Shown: positions 38,627 to 48,703, numbered from the stretch's first letter. The stretch: DNA of 64,000 nt from Lachnospiraceae bacterium (GCA_014239155.1 JAAZZQ010000085.1:1-64000); one strand, 5' to 3'. The notes: generated by a model from the sequence alone, not told the origin. Numbers and translations: made by a program.

Positions 38627-38951
38627 ATGTGCAGAAATCTTTATAAAATTTTCTTGCAGTACGCTTATGTACCTTTACAAATTGCTTTATCATTTTGCGC
38701 TCTAATCCGCGCATCAAAACTATTTTTTTACCTACAGCTGTCCATATCTTTTTTATCTCTCGTACTTTTTTTACAGCAGACCTAAAATCTTACTTTAAAA
38801 TGCAACTTTTCTAATCTGATAGCATGTTACTTCCTAAAGCTACTGAAATATTTACTGTCATGCCAGAAAACAAATAGAAATAATCCTGGTGAGTGTTATA
38901 TTTACTGGTATAATCAATAAAACTATTGATTTCTGACATGTAAGCTGTCTC

Positions 38952-39782
38952 CTATAAACGGACATCTACATGAATATTACCAACAGGCGTTGAGGTGTTT
39001 TCATTTACTGCTTCTTCCATTTTTGGAGTAGATACATCCTCTGTATTCTTGAAGGCTTCCGCAGTCTGTGTTTTCGTAGTCTGAACTCCCATTCCATTTT
39101 CTGTATTATCAGAAATACCCTCCTGTTTCTCTTTAGCCTTTCCTGTATTCTCTGTTTTGCTGCTTTCAGATTTTGCACTTTCTTTTTCAGCTTCTCTTGC
39201 TTCTTCAATAGTCGCATTCGCATCACTTAACGTATTCATCTGTGAAGCGGTGGCATTCATCGCTTTCTGTTCCAAATCCGCCAACTCCGCTTCCTTAGCC
39301 TCTGTACTTCCGCTCTGCTTTATTTCTGCCTTTAAAACATTTGCTCTGTCTTGCATCTGTATTGCCACGCTGCCCTGCACTGCCGCCTGCTTCATGGAAG
39401 AATCAGCGGAAATCATGGCTTTCATGCTTGCTTGGGACAATCCGGCACTCTGCCCGCTCTGTGATTTTTTCTGTGCCTGCTGTTTCCCACCAAGTATATC
39501 GTCCATAGATGAGCCTTTGCTCTGCTGCTGTTGTCTGCGCTGATCAATCTGGCGCTGGCGGAGCTGCATATTCAAATCAGAAATCTCCTGCTGGATTTGC
39601 TGTCGCTTCTTCATTCTGTCCTCAGGGCTCATGTCCTCGTTTTCGGAGAGTTTCTGAAGTTCCTGCTGTTTCGCCTGAATCTGATTCTGAATGCTCTTGG
39701 TTGCCGCATCCATTCCCTGCGCCATCCGTGTCTGCATCCCCATGTTCATGTTATTGTTTACACTATCAATTCTCATTGCCAT
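38952..39782 (-). CDS. FlxA-like coiled-coil protein
   Basis: 276 residues, Gln/Lys/Glu-rich and strongly coiled-coil in the N-terminal half: KSIQNQIQAKQQELQKLSENEDMSPEDRMKKRQQIQQEISDLNMQL matches FlxA-like proteins (IQ..IQ..QQ.LQ.LS..EDLS.EE...K.Q.IQQQI..L). The start is set by AGGAGGAT right after the gene on the plus strand. The C-terminal half is low complexity. No signal peptide. It lies next to a DUF6033 gene in the same direction. FlxA is a flagellar-class-3 gene in E. coli, but function is unknown. Confidence 0.75.
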   Translation of the reverse strand: MAMRIDSVNNNMNMGMQTRMAQGMDAATKSIQNQIQAKQQELQKLSENEDMSPEDRMKKRQQIQQEISDLNMQLRQRQIDQRRQQQQSKGSSMDDILGGKQQAQKKSQSGQSAGLSQASMKAMISADSSMKQAAVQGSVAIQMQDRANVLKAEIKQSGSTEAKEAELADLEQKAMNATASQMNTLSDANATIEEAREAEKESAKSESSKTENTGKAKEKQEGISDNTENGMGVQTTKTQTAEAFKNTEDVSTPKMEEAVNENTSTPVGNIHVDVRL

Positions 39783-39877
39783 ATCCTCCTAAAATATAAA
39801 TTTTGTACGAATCACTTCCGTAAATTGAAAACTCAATCTGTAGTCCCTTTCGGCGAAAAAATGTAAAATCTTTTTTC

Positions 39878-40690
39878 CTAAGCCTGCAAATCCAAGTTTG
39901 CCCCGACTACTGCCTGTTGCTTAGACATTGCCTTGCCTTCATTGTCCTCTTTGGCGGCTTCGATTATTGTCTTAATGTCCGTATCATACAAATAAATCGT
40001 GCCATCTTTAGACTTAGAGAGTTTTTCATCTAAAAGCTGTTCCGCTTTATCTTTTACTGAATTATCTGAAATCTGAATTTTATTGTCTGCTTCTTTTTCC
40101 TCGCTGACATCTTTTGCTTCTTCCGCTTTCTTCTCTAATTTCTCAGCAAGCTGCTCCGCATTTTCACGATTCTTTCCTCTTGATTTTTCAATCTGCTTTT
40201 CAGAATTTTCCTGCGCTTCCTTACGAAGTTTTTCGTTTAATTCATCTTTTCTAACTGTGACAGTAAAGTTTGTATAATTACCGTTTTCATCAAGATAATC
40301 ATGTCTACAAACCACAGTAGATCCTCTTGAATCAAAGAAATTATTAAAGAACTTTGCACACGATTCCACATCCTTCAATCGCTGTGTGTATTCCTTGGCT
40401 GCTTTCGGATCATTCTGCATCTTCTCCAAAAGCTTAGGATTGACATCCACGACATTCACCTTACCGTCATTATTTGTATTAATCCCGTATCCGGTCTGCA
40501 ATTTGATATATGGTACCTGCTTCTGCAAATTTTTAAGGTATTCCTCATTGCCGCTTTTCTTTACTGTTTCAGTTTTTTTTTGCGTAGCCGCTGTTTCTTT
40601 TGTTTCCTCTTTCTTTACTGCCTCCTTTCTTGATGAAGCATATGTGTTCTCATAAACACTGTTGTAATTGTTCGTAATCTCTATTGACAT
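39878..40690 (-). CDS. DUF6033-family protein
   Basis: 270 residues from ATG 40690 (AAGGAGGAAA upstream); a longer frame exists but lacks the site. Features: MSIEITNNYNSVYENTYASS, EEYLKNLQKQVPYIKLQTGYG and VNPKLLEKMQNDPKAAKEYTQRLKDVE, followed by a Lys/Glu-rich coiled region and a terminal QQAVVGANLDLQA. I recognise this as the DUF6033 pattern seen in Lachnospiraceae. Function unknown; soluble. Confidence 0.75.
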   Translation of the reverse strand: MSIEITNNYNSVYENTYASSRKEAVKKEETKETAATQKKTETVKKSGNEEYLKNLQKQVPYIKLQTGYGINTNNDGKVNVVDVNPKLLEKMQNDPKAAKEYTQRLKDVESCAKFFNNFFDSRGSTVVCRHDYLDENGNYTNFTVTVRKDELNEKLRKEAQENSEKQIEKSRGKNRENAEQLAEKLEKKAEEAKDVSEEKEADNKIQISDNSVKDKAEQLLDEKLSKSKDGTIYLYDTDIKTIIEAAKEDNEGKAMSKQQAVVGANLDLQA

Positions 40691-41280
40691 AATTTTCCTC
40701 CTTTCTAAATGCTGCAATCAAAGCGGCTTCCTTGTGTTTCTGTCTTTGATTCTTTGATGTTCCCCCAATCAATCTGACGGATTTCTCTATCAGACCACTG
40801 GCGGAATCCGCTTTGACAAACGCTTTCTTCGTTGCTTCATCCGTTTGCTTCTTATGGTTTTTCTCCTTTGCAGCTTCGGCTTTTTCCTTTCTTCCTTTTT
40901 CAATCCTCTCTTTTTGCTTCTCACTCATTTTTCAAGCTCTGCAAAAAAGGAAACATCCCCTGCCCATGTATTTTTCTTTCGTCACATCATTCACCTTTTT
41001 TTCAAGCAGGGCTGGCTCAATCAACACGCTGTACTACGTTGTCCCTCTCGAAAGATACCTCCGGGTTTCTTCACCGCTATCATAATCTATAACCATAAAG
41101 TCCATATTGTTGTACTTGCCTGCAATTCTTTGAGCAGCTCCTTTTGCCTTATCGCTCAGTTCTGCCTGCTTTGCTTTAGATGCCTTTTTCGTTTTTTTCC
41201 GGCTTACCCCGGTTATTGTTCTTTTCCAAGCCTTTCTCTCTGTAATCGTAATACATTCCGTATTCATTTACTTTGTTCAT
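40650..41280 (-). pseudogene. Decayed second DUF6033-like gene
   Basis: On the minus strand ATG 41280 follows GGAGAACG and starts MNKVNEYGMYYDYREKGLEK. A frameshift then moves the frame to AAQRIAGKYNNMDFMVIDYDSGEE. This is followed by a stop and, in sequence, YSVLIEPALLEKKVNDVTKE, a deletion, and SFFAELEK shifted by one base into MSEKQKERIEKGRKEKAEAA, which runs to 40650. Together these follow the order of a DUF6033-type protein with at least two frameshifts, a stop and an internal deletion. The 92-codon frame 40650-40928 is its tail, overlapping the intact paralogue. Confidence 0.7.
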
Positions 41281-41515
41281 AATAATCGTTCTCCTTGACC
41301 TTAAAATTTGAAATCCTTTTCACAGTGGTGCTCCTATAGTTATTGTTTCGGAAGATAGAAACGCAAACTTCAAAAAATGTTGTAAATCGACTTTTTTCTG
41401 TTGTGGGCGTATCTCGCCTTACGGCTCGATGCGGGCGGTCGTCAATTGCATTCCGGCAAGCTGGCTGCATTTTTCTTGTCGCCATAGCAAAAAATGAGTG
41501 CGAAACGCACTCATT

Positions 41516-42913
41516 TCATACAACCGCTAACAGCATTACCTTTAATGATACCTTGTTTTCTTTCTGTTCAATCAGCACATCCCCATAATACTTTGCGGCA
41601 ACCGACTTTATATTTTGCAGACCAAAGCCATGCGCTTTTTTATCTTTCTTTTTTGTTTTTGGAAGCCCGCTTTCCTCATCTATGTCTAACCTGCCATCAA
41701 ACGAGTTTTCCACCGTAATTAGATACGCATTTTTATTCCTGAATGAATACACTCTTACAAATCCCCCTGCTTCTGTTGCTTCTATGGCATTTGACAGGGC
41801 ATTTGACAATACCACGCTGACATCAAACGCATCCACTCCACAACCGACCGGATAATGGAAATCGGCAGAAAATTGTATGCCCTTCCCTAATGCGGATTCC
41901 ATTTTTTCATGGAGAATCATATCTGTTACAGGATTCCCCGTTTTTATGGTAAAATCAAAGGTTTCCACAGTTTCGGAAAGGGAATTGGAATACTCCCGCG
42001 CCTCTTTTGTTTTACCCTGTGCAATCAGGCTGTTTATGATTTCAATATGGTTTTTTATGTCATGTTTCATGCCACGAATGCCATTATAAAGCCTTTCCAC
42101 TCCGGTAATATGTGTCTGCATATCCTTCATCTGGCTTTCCAGCATAAGCCATCTGCTCTCGTCTTCCCGCCTTTTTCTAATGTCCTGATACAATGTTATG
42201 ACACTGACGATTACAGCTAATATTACCACATAGCAGAATATCCATAAGAGTTCAAGCGGTATATGTGGCTGAAAGAAAGAAATTCCCATTTCATGCTCAT
42301 AGGCAACCGCATAAAACCGAAATATCCCATAAACAACCATTCCATTTGCAGATGGTATAATCATAAGAAGCATTTCACGCCATTCCAAATTTTCCTGTTT
42401 ATATAACAGCATCTTGTTTATTTTTCGGACTAATAAGTACAAAACCACGCCGCCCAATACAGAGCCGGACAGCGCACTTAGGACAGCTTCTATAAAATGA
42501 AACCACCACATTGCCGGATCAGACAAATCAAGGAAGCCACCCGCAAGATTTAATACTGCCACAGATAAAAGACTGCTTATTTTACTCGATATGGAAAAAG
42601 AAATCCACCGGATAACAAAAAATGTGGCAAACAAGAAAATCTTCATCTTGATATTTCTTCTGTCAAGCCATACGAAAACTGCAAATGCGGCAGCTAAGGC
42701 AAGGGAATATGCCACAAAACCATCAACAAGAAATGGCACATAATACAAAAATACCACTCCAAAAAAATAAACACTCCCAATCAGTCCCGTTCCACGCTTT
42801 CTTTTTATAAAATCTCTGCACAATATAAGCAGACAGATTGCAGCAATAAGCTGATCCGCAAGGAAATTCACATCCGACACTATCTGATACAGCATATCTA
42901 TATTTTCAGGCAT
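41516..42913 (-). CDS. AgrC-like sensor histidine kinase (GHKL)
   Basis: 465 residues from ATG 42913, eight bases after GGAGG. Six to seven membrane helices fill residues 10-235. A helical linker follows, then the phosphoacceptor motif MKHDIKNHIEIINSL (His near residue 295) and a GHKL ATPase: N-box VVLSNALSNAIEAT and G-box KKAHGFGLQNIKSVAAKY. This is the architecture of AgrC/ComD-type peptide sensors. The response regulator gene lies 17 bp upstream. No AgrB or AgrD partner was found nearby, so the input signal is unknown. Confidence 0.9.
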   Translation of the reverse strand: MPENIDMLYQIVSDVNFLADQLIAAICLLILCRDFIKRKRGTGLIGSVYFFGVVFLYYVPFLVDGFVAYSLALAAAFAVFVWLDRRNIKMKIFLFATFFVIRWISFSISSKISSLLSVAVLNLAGGFLDLSDPAMWWFHFIEAVLSALSGSVLGGVVLYLLVRKINKMLLYKQENLEWREMLLMIIPSANGMVVYGIFRFYAVAYEHEMGISFFQPHIPLELLWIFCYVVILAVIVSVITLYQDIRKRREDESRWLMLESQMKDMQTHITGVERLYNGIRGMKHDIKNHIEIINSLIAQGKTKEAREYSNSLSETVETFDFTIKTGNPVTDMILHEKMESALGKGIQFSADFHYPVGCGVDAFDVSVVLSNALSNAIEATEAGGFVRVYSFRNKNAYLITVENSFDGRLDIDEESGLPKTKKKDKKAHGFGLQNIKSVAAKYYGDVLIEQKENKVSLKVMLLAVV

Positions 42914-42930
42914 ATTTACCACCTCCGCAC

Positions 42931-43659
42931 CTAACCACTTATAAGCCTGCTTGTATATTCCAAATACTTCCTTACAAAATCCGCATATTTCTGTTTTGAC
43001 AGCAGGATTTCCGTTCCGTTTTCCAATGTAATACTGTTTGCCGTGTATTTCAGCACATACCGCAGATTGACGATATATGCCCTATGGCAGCGCACAAAAT
43101 CTTCTGAAAGCCTGTACTCCAATTCAATCAGCTTTCCATAAAATTCAACATCCCCGTCCGCCTTATGTATGATGACCTTGCGGTTGAACACTTCAAGATA
43201 AATGATTTTATACAAATAAATTTTTTTTGTCGTGGAACCTGTTTTTATGGCAATGCTCGGCTCATCTTTTGCCTCTTTTGCATTTATGGATTCACGCTCC
43301 GCCACGGCTTTCCGCAGGATTTCAAAAAATTTTGCCTTGTCAAATGGCTTCACAATGTAATGGAAAGCGCCCACGTCAAAAGCCTCAAATACATATTCCT
43401 CTATGGCTGTCACAAATATAATCGTGGCTTTGCACCCACGCCTGCGCAGCTCTCTGGCTGCTTCCATGCCCGACATCCCTTCCATCTGAATATCCAAAAA
43501 GAGAATGTCAAAACTGCCCCCGTATTCCACCAGAGTCGTTCCATCTTCAAACTGTATAATATCCGCATTTTCATAGAGTAGACGGATATTCCCTTCTATG
43601 CTGCTGCGTATTTCCTGCTCGTCATCGCATATCGCAATCGTAGCATTCGTTGTTTCCAT
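42931..43659 (-). CDS. LytTR-family response regulator (AgrA-like)
   Basis: About 242 residues from ATG 43659, eight bases after AAGGAAG; ATG 43665 is an alternative. Receiver domain with IAICDDEQEIRSSIEGNI, phosphoacceptor Asp in FDILFLDIQMEGMSGMEAARELR and the switch Lys in HYIVKPFDKAKF. The C-terminal LytTR DNA-binding domain contains IYLEVFNRKVIIHKADGDVEFYGKL and FVRCHRAYIVNLRYV. It forms an operon with the AgrC-like kinase downstream. Its targets were not identified. Confidence 0.9.
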   Translation of the reverse strand: METTNATIAICDDEQEIRSSIEGNIRLLYENADIIQFEDGTTLVEYGGSFDILFLDIQMEGMSGMEAARELRRRGCKATIIFVTAIEEYVFEAFDVGAFHYIVKPFDKAKFFEILRKAVAERESINAKEAKDEPSIAIKTGSTTKKIYLYKIIYLEVFNRKVIIHKADGDVEFYGKLIELEYRLSEDFVRCHRAYIVNLRYVLKYTANSITLENGTEILLSKQKYADFVRKYLEYTSRLISG

Positions 43660-43970
43660 AGACATCACTTCCTTAAATTTAACCATTACTTTTATTATAT
43701 CGACAGCAAACATAAGAAAACAGATAAATTGTTGTAAAACGAGTTTTTTCTGTCATGAATAATAAAATCATGTTGAGGTGCGCATAAAACAGGCAGTTAT
43801 ACGATATTTGTACAATGCCTACGCTTACGGAATCCATCTTATTCATTTTCTTTTATAACTTTTAGACAGCATGTCCAAAAGTGAAAAGCCCTGCATATTT
43901 ATCATATACAAAGCAATTCCAATCTTTTTTCTCCCTCTACATAGAGCGTTTTCTTTCCGTAAAACTCATT
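43660..43970. other. Upstream region of the two-component operon
   Basis: No gene was recognised. The first 60 bp hold the ribosome binding site and probably the promoter of the regulator gene on the minus strand. Confidence 0.4.
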
Positions 43971-44350
43971 TTACAGAGGTATACCCGCCTTTCGTGCGAA
44001 GTCTATTTTTCTTCCGATAAATTCCGACTGTTTTTCCTTTGAAAGACAGTTAAATATTTCCTCACCGACAATATTATCATCTAATTGCTTTTCCCTTGGA
44101 ATCAGAAACAAATTTATATTGAGCCATTCCTTCCAAACCCCTTCAAATAAACTGTGACTGTCTGTATAGGTGTCAAGTTCCTCAAAGCCATATGATGGTG
44201 TATAACACTACAATTTAACAAAACCATACCTTACAACATCAACCACTACCATATCTTCATCTTCTACTTCGTATAGTTCCGTAAACGCATCAATCACTTT
44301 GCGGCACTTTTTTCCGTTCTTCATCTTTAATATAAACCCGCTTCTCCATA
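43971..44350 (-). pseudogene. Relic of an unidentified accessory protein
   Basis: On the minus strand one frame reads KCRKVIDAFTELYEVEDEDM and VVVDVVRYGFVKL, then a stop, then CYTPSYGFEELDTYTDSHSLF with EGVWKEWLNINLFLIPRE and a terminal EFIGRKIDFARKAGIPL. An earlier frame gives MEKRVYIKDEERKK before a frameshift. The family was not recognised. Interrupted, so probably inactive. 44351-44739 beyond it shows no recognisable gene. Confidence 0.55.
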
Positions 44351-44739
44351 ATGATTTACCTCATTTCCTCTAATATTTTACTATGATTTAGTCAATAAGG
44401 GCTGTCCATATACACCGGATATTTGCTTTGCTTATTTTCCCATTTTTCACTTTACTCACAATTCACACCTGTTACCGCTGTTGTAAAAATGCCATTGTTC
44501 TGACTTTTTCTTTCTCATCAAATTTTTTGTCTGGTTTCTGAAAGAGTTTTTCGTGTAAAATGTCCTGCCTTATGGTAAAATAAAGACAGGGGAATCCTTT
44601 TGGAAGAACCCTGCGGGCATCCGCCACATTCAGTTTGGCGATTGGCTGTTTCGGGTGCTTTGCTTTTTGTCCTTTCCCAAGTACATGTCATCATGGTCAA
44701 AGGAACGCCAGACGGGTTCGGGAAACAGTCCGTATGTAT

Positions 44740-45713
44740 GGCAATAAGATCAAGATGAACGCAGAGTATCTTATAGAAGGTACGAATCTGTCCGGAGTCC
44801 AGAACCACTGTGTACTGTTCGAATCCTATAAGAAAGAGGACTATGTCACATTATTTTATGATTTCAAAAATGCCAGTGAGCGGATCGAAAGGCTTTTGCA
44901 AAACCTGTACCGTGAAATGGAGAACATCCGGAAAAAAATTTCAAAAGGCAGTGAGGCGTGTATCCAGGAAAAATATAAGGATTATCTGAAAATAAACGGG
45001 ACAGGGGAATTTAGGGATGTCTCAATCGATCCGGCGGGATTACAGACGGCACTTGATGAGAAAGGCCTGTACTGCATTGTATGTAGTGAGGCGATAGCGC
45101 CATATGATGTGCACAGCTTATGTGCTTCAAGAAATGCATCGGAAAAACAGTACATGTTCATCAAAAATTGCCTGGGATATGGAAAAATAAGGATTCAATT
45201 AACCGTCGGAGTCCGCTTGATGTTTTTGGCGGGGGTTATTGCGTCGGTAATCCGTTATGAGGTTCAACAGGCGTCAAAGTCCATAAAAAAACCGCAGCCA
45301 GCATGATCAATGAAATGAATCTTCTTGAGATGTCAAACATTAATGGGGCATACGCATATGTGCATATTGAAAACGGCAGGCAGGGAGAATTTCTCAAAAA
45401 GTTGGGGGCAGGCGTAGAAATTATTGACGAGGTTGTCCATGATGAAAATGAGAGACTTGAAGAGAGAGTTCCTGTGCCGCGTCACCGCAAGCCAGGGCCA
45501 AAGCGCAAACAGGCAGGGCATAAAAGCGGTAATTCTACGCCAGGAAAACCAGGACCGCCAAAAGGATATAAAAGATCTATATTCAATAAGGATGGAACAC
45601 CAAGACAAAAAACGGGTCCAAAACCAGGAACAAAGCGCGGGAAATTTAACGAAGATGGAAGCCCGCGTAAGAAACCCAGACCAAAACCCAAGAACGAGCA
45701 AATCACCAATTAA
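44740..45713 (+). pseudogene. Truncated, two-frame IS transposase
   Basis: The first frame (to TGA 45306) contains IERLLQNLYREMENIRKKI, DEKGLYCIVCSEAIAPYDVH and EKQYMFIKNCLGYGKIRI with a following VIASVIRYEV, a late segment of an IS4-superfamily DDE transposase. The second frame, -1 relative to it, continues ..AASMINEMNLLEMSNINGAY and ends in Pro/Lys/Gly-rich repeats (HRKPGPKR, TGPKPGTKRGKF). The switch lies at A7 (45285-45291), a possible slippery site. The N-terminal half of the transposase was not found. Confidence 0.6.
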
Positions 45714-45718
45714 TTAGG

Positions 45719-45746
45719 AAAACTGGTACGAGTTAGTACCAGTTTT
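45719..45746. terminator. Terminator, bidirectional
   Basis: AAAACTGGTAC, loop GAGTTA and GTACCAGTTTT form a perfect 11-bp stem with A/T runs. Confidence 0.88.
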
Positions 45747-45858
45747 CTGGAAGTTTACGTTTAAAGCAAGTCGAATAAATCCTTGAAATTGTTTACTTGC
45801 CTGTTATACGTTTTTCCACGGACCTGGCAGTACGTGCCGAGTCCTGTCTGAACAGTAA

Positions 45859-47190
45859 CTACGTTTCTTTTAACCGGTTCTTGTACCTATACATATAGAA
45901 AATACAGCTAAACATATAATTGAAAAACAATCCAACAAAAATAACCTCTATCCGAGGCGCTGCCTTATACAGCAATATAATAAACCCGAGCACTGTCAGA
46001 TTGATAACTGCGGTACTGTACAATACAAAGCTGCCATCTCCATATGCCTGAAGGACATATTTATATATCGTCTGCACCGGATTGAACAAGTTCATAATGA
46101 CCATAGGAATCACAATCATACCGGCAAAGGCAATCAGTTCTTCATCTGCAGAAATCAGCCTTGGAACTTGTCTCCTGAAAAAAATCACGATGACTGATAA
46201 CAGCGCAAATATCACCTGGGCGATCAGAACACTCATATTGGTGATGTCTTTCACTTTGTTCTTATCCTTCTGCCCAATTTTCTCACTCACCAGCGTCAGT
46301 GCCGCCGAACCGTACATAAACATCGGAATCATTACCATATCCAGTACTTTTTTTACCAATAAATATGCACCGATCTCCATGATGCCTGTTTTTGCAATCA
46401 TGGCATTGATGACAACGACAAACACACTGCCCTCCAGCAGCTCCTCCCCGGCTAGCGGCAGGCTGATCCTGATTAGATTGCAAATTTCCTTTTTATAAAT
46501 ATGCCTGTATTTGTGTCTGTTCCTCAATATGGAGTCCATATCCCGTCTACCGCCCCAGATATAGAAAATCATATTGGCAAAAACACTGATGATGCTGGCT
46601 GTTGCAGCGCCCGCAACTCCTAAAGGTTTCATCCCGCATTTGCCAAAAATAAGGACATAATCCAGCACTGTATTTAAGATTGCTGCCCCGGTTGACGCCC
46701 ACATAATGCGGCTTGTCTCCTTTCTGATCTTATAATACGAATTGAAGGTAAAAATAACCATCTGGAACAACATATATGGACTGGTAATGTAAATATAAAT
46801 CATAGCCGCCTTCAGAGCTTCGTCGGAAAGACCATAAATAGTCGAAAAAATAAATTTTCCAAGAATAATTACTATAATCGCGTACATTACTCCAACCAGC
46901 ACATCTATCAGAAGCGATGCCGTAAGAGACGTTCGGAAACCCTCTGTATCATTTTCTCCGCTCTTTCTGGAACCGATGATATTAAATGCCACCGCTGTAT
47001 AGCTGAAAACCCCTGCGATAAAAAACATCAGCGATGCAGCGATGCCAATCGCACCATATGCCTCCGTCGAAATCCTCCCGATAAACATCTCATCCACAAA
47101 GCCAATCAGAAAACCTGAAATATTTTGAATGATCAACGGGACTGCTATCTTATTTAATTCCTGTATGCCAGTTTTATTCAATCGTAACAT
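45859..47190 (-). CDS. MATE-family exporter, RiPP locus A
   Basis: 443 residues with about twelve membrane helices. It begins NKTGIQELNKIAVPLIIQNI and SGFLIGFVDEMFIGRISTEA, a typical MATE N-terminus. It should export an organic molecule in exchange for H+ or Na+. The start overlaps the upstream PqqD-like gene by 17 bp, so the three genes radical SAM, PqqD-like and MATE are translationally linked. Export of the modified peptide is the likely job, which is unusual because RiPP loci more often use ABC exporters. The TTA stop-side region ends near the transposase relic. Confidence 0.88.
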   Translation of the reverse strand: MLRLNKTGIQELNKIAVPLIIQNISGFLIGFVDEMFIGRISTEAYGAIGIAASLMFFIAGVFSYTAVAFNIIGSRKSGENDTEGFRTSLTASLLIDVLVGVMYAIIVIILGKFIFSTIYGLSDEALKAAMIYIYITSPYMLFQMVIFTFNSYYKIRKETSRIMWASTGAAILNTVLDYVLIFGKCGMKPLGVAGAATASIISVFANMIFYIWGGRRDMDSILRNRHKYRHIYKKEICNLIRISLPLAGEELLEGSVFVVVINAMIAKTGIMEIGAYLLVKKVLDMVMIPMFMYGSAALTLVSEKIGQKDKNKVKDITNMSVLIAQVIFALLSVIVIFFRRQVPRLISADEELIAFAGMIVIPMVIMNLFNPVQTIYKYVLQAYGDGSFVLYSTAVINLTVLGFIILLYKAAPRIEVIFVGLFFNYMFSCIFYMYRYKNRLKET

Positions 47191-47491
47191 TATTTGGAAC
47201 CCCTAGTTCTATTAAATTAGTCATGATCAGGCTCTTCATCGGAAAACTATCAAAAAAGTCTATTATATATTGTTCAACCCCTTCTTTTTCCATATTAAAC
47301 CAATCCATTAAAATATGAACCATATTTTCAAATTTAGTATTATATGATACCAAAAATAAAATACAGGCTCCCGTAATATTTACTTCATAAAATTCTAAAT
47401 CCTTCGGATCAAAACAGATATACACATTACCTTCCTGCCTAAATATTATCTTCTTACTACCATCAATACAAAACACCCTCATCTCATTCAT
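47174..47491 (-). CDS. PqqD-like peptide-recognition protein (RRE)
   Basis: 105 residues, starting 2 bp after the radical SAM stop. The layout (a beta-rich first part with FRQEGNVYICFDPKDLEFYEVNITGACILFLVS.., then helices and a C-terminal FDSFPMKSLIMTNLIELG) resembles PqqD-family RiPP recognition elements, which bind the precursor leader and present it to the radical SAM enzyme. The assignment rests on fold pattern and gene context, since PqqD sequences diverge strongly. Confidence 0.72.
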   Translation of the reverse strand: MNEMRVFCIDGSKKIIFRQEGNVYICFDPKDLEFYEVNITGACILFLVSYNTKFENMVHILMDWFNMEKEGVEQYIIDFFDSFPMKSLIMTNLIELGVPNNVTIE

Positions 47492-47493
47492 GC

Positions 47494-48585
47494 TTATTCC
47501 TCACAACCAAAACAACTTAAATCAGATCCATAAATACTACCATCTAAATTATAAGCAGCAGACCTGCATCCACCACCACACCATATATTTTCACAATCAT
47601 GACATTTTCCTGTTAAATTCTTTTTTTCGAGATTTCGAAGCTTTTTAAATACTTTAGAGTTATTCCAGATATCATTTATAGAACTGTTCAAAAAGCTCCC
47701 CGCACAAAACTCATCAATACCTATCATTAAATCACAGCCATATACATCACCATTACACATAATTGAAATCGATTTTATCCCTGCTTGGCAACTTACATCA
47801 CAATCATTACAGTTTTCATAATCTTGATTCCAATATTTCAACAAATCCAAACAATCATAAAACTTAAGTGGATAATAAAATAACCAAAAAATACTTCCTT
47901 CATTTGGAGGTACAATCTTAAAATTTATTTTTATCTCGCCCCTACTTTTCATTTGGGTAAGCTTTAAAAAAATAGGATACCAATTTTCTTTCGTAATCAA
48001 TAACTCTCCATTTGATGCACGTCCCGTAGGACACATAACCATAACAGACATATACTCTATTCCCAAGGACTCATTGAGCTTTATTGTATTAATCAAATCA
48101 TCTATATTGGTTTTATTTAATGTAAATAACGTAGAGACCGGAAGATTATATTTCTGTAGATTTCTAATTCCTTGAATAGCTTTTAAAAATGTCCCTTTAC
48201 CTCTAATAATATCATGAACCTTAGAACAACTACCATCAATAGTAATACATATACGATCAAATCGATACTCTCTAAGTTTACGTGAAACAGCTTCGCTAAT
48301 TAGAGTTCCATTAGAATTAATTACAATTGCAAATTTATATTTTTGAGCCTCATTCAGAATATCAAAAAAATCATTTCGAACAAACGGCTCACCCCCAGAT
48401 AACGAAATCCTATGAACATTCATATCATCTAATTGCTTAAATAATTCTTTGTATTTGTCTAAGGTTAATTCCTCCTCTGCTTTGCATTCATCTCCGGCAG
48501 AAGCATAACAATATTCACATTTAAGATTACATCTATTTGTCAGCGAAATATCCGCTAAAACAGGCGCAGAAAAATTTTTTCTCAT
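47494..48585 (-). CDS. Radical SAM/SPASM peptide maturase, RiPP locus A
   Basis: 363 residues. Radical SAM 4Fe-4S motif CNLKCEYC (CxxxCxxC, residues 18-25), the SAM-binding SLSGGEPFVRNDF, and a C-terminal SPASM-type Cys cluster (CNDCDVSC, CNGDVYGCD, CHDCENIWCGGGC and terminal CFGC) for auxiliary clusters. Such enzymes install C-C, C-S or C-O links or epimerise residues in a precursor peptide. GAGGT lies upstream of ATG 48585. It has its own promoter and is the first gene of the operon with the PqqD-like and MATE genes. The frame is intact. Confidence 0.9.
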   Translation of the reverse strand: MRKNFSAPVLADISLTNRCNLKCEYCYASAGDECKAEEELTLDKYKELFKQLDDMNVHRISLSGGEPFVRNDFFDILNEAQKYKFAIVINSNGTLISEAVSRKLREYRFDRICITIDGSCSKVHDIIRGKGTFLKAIQGIRNLQKYNLPVSTLFTLNKTNIDDLINTIKLNESLGIEYMSVMVMCPTGRASNGELLITKENWYPIFLKLTQMKSRGEIKINFKIVPPNEGSIFWLFYYPLKFYDCLDLLKYWNQDYENCNDCDVSCQAGIKSISIMCNGDVYGCDLMIGIDEFCAGSFLNSSINDIWNNSKVFKKLRNLEKKNLTGKCHDCENIWCGGGCRSAAYNLDGSIYGSDLSCFGCEE

Positions 48586-48703
48586 TTAAATTTACCTCGT
48601 TTAATACTTTATCATATACCTTGCCTTTGAGTACCATATTACAAAGCATATTCCACTCATTATGAAATCTAAGTATTCAATAATTATTTACTTAACTTTT
48701 GAT

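Noticed and set aside
40813-41282. Overlapping plus-strand frames rich in Phe, Ser and Leu
   Set aside because: Complementary to the Lys/Glu-rich DUF6033-like relics; the hydrophobic look is an artefact of the reverse strand.
48617-48676. 19-codon minus-strand frame between the locus A promoter and the radical SAM gene, starting MSGICFVIWYS
   Set aside because: Considered as an alternative precursor because it holds Trp, Tyr and Cys, but no ribosome binding site precedes it.
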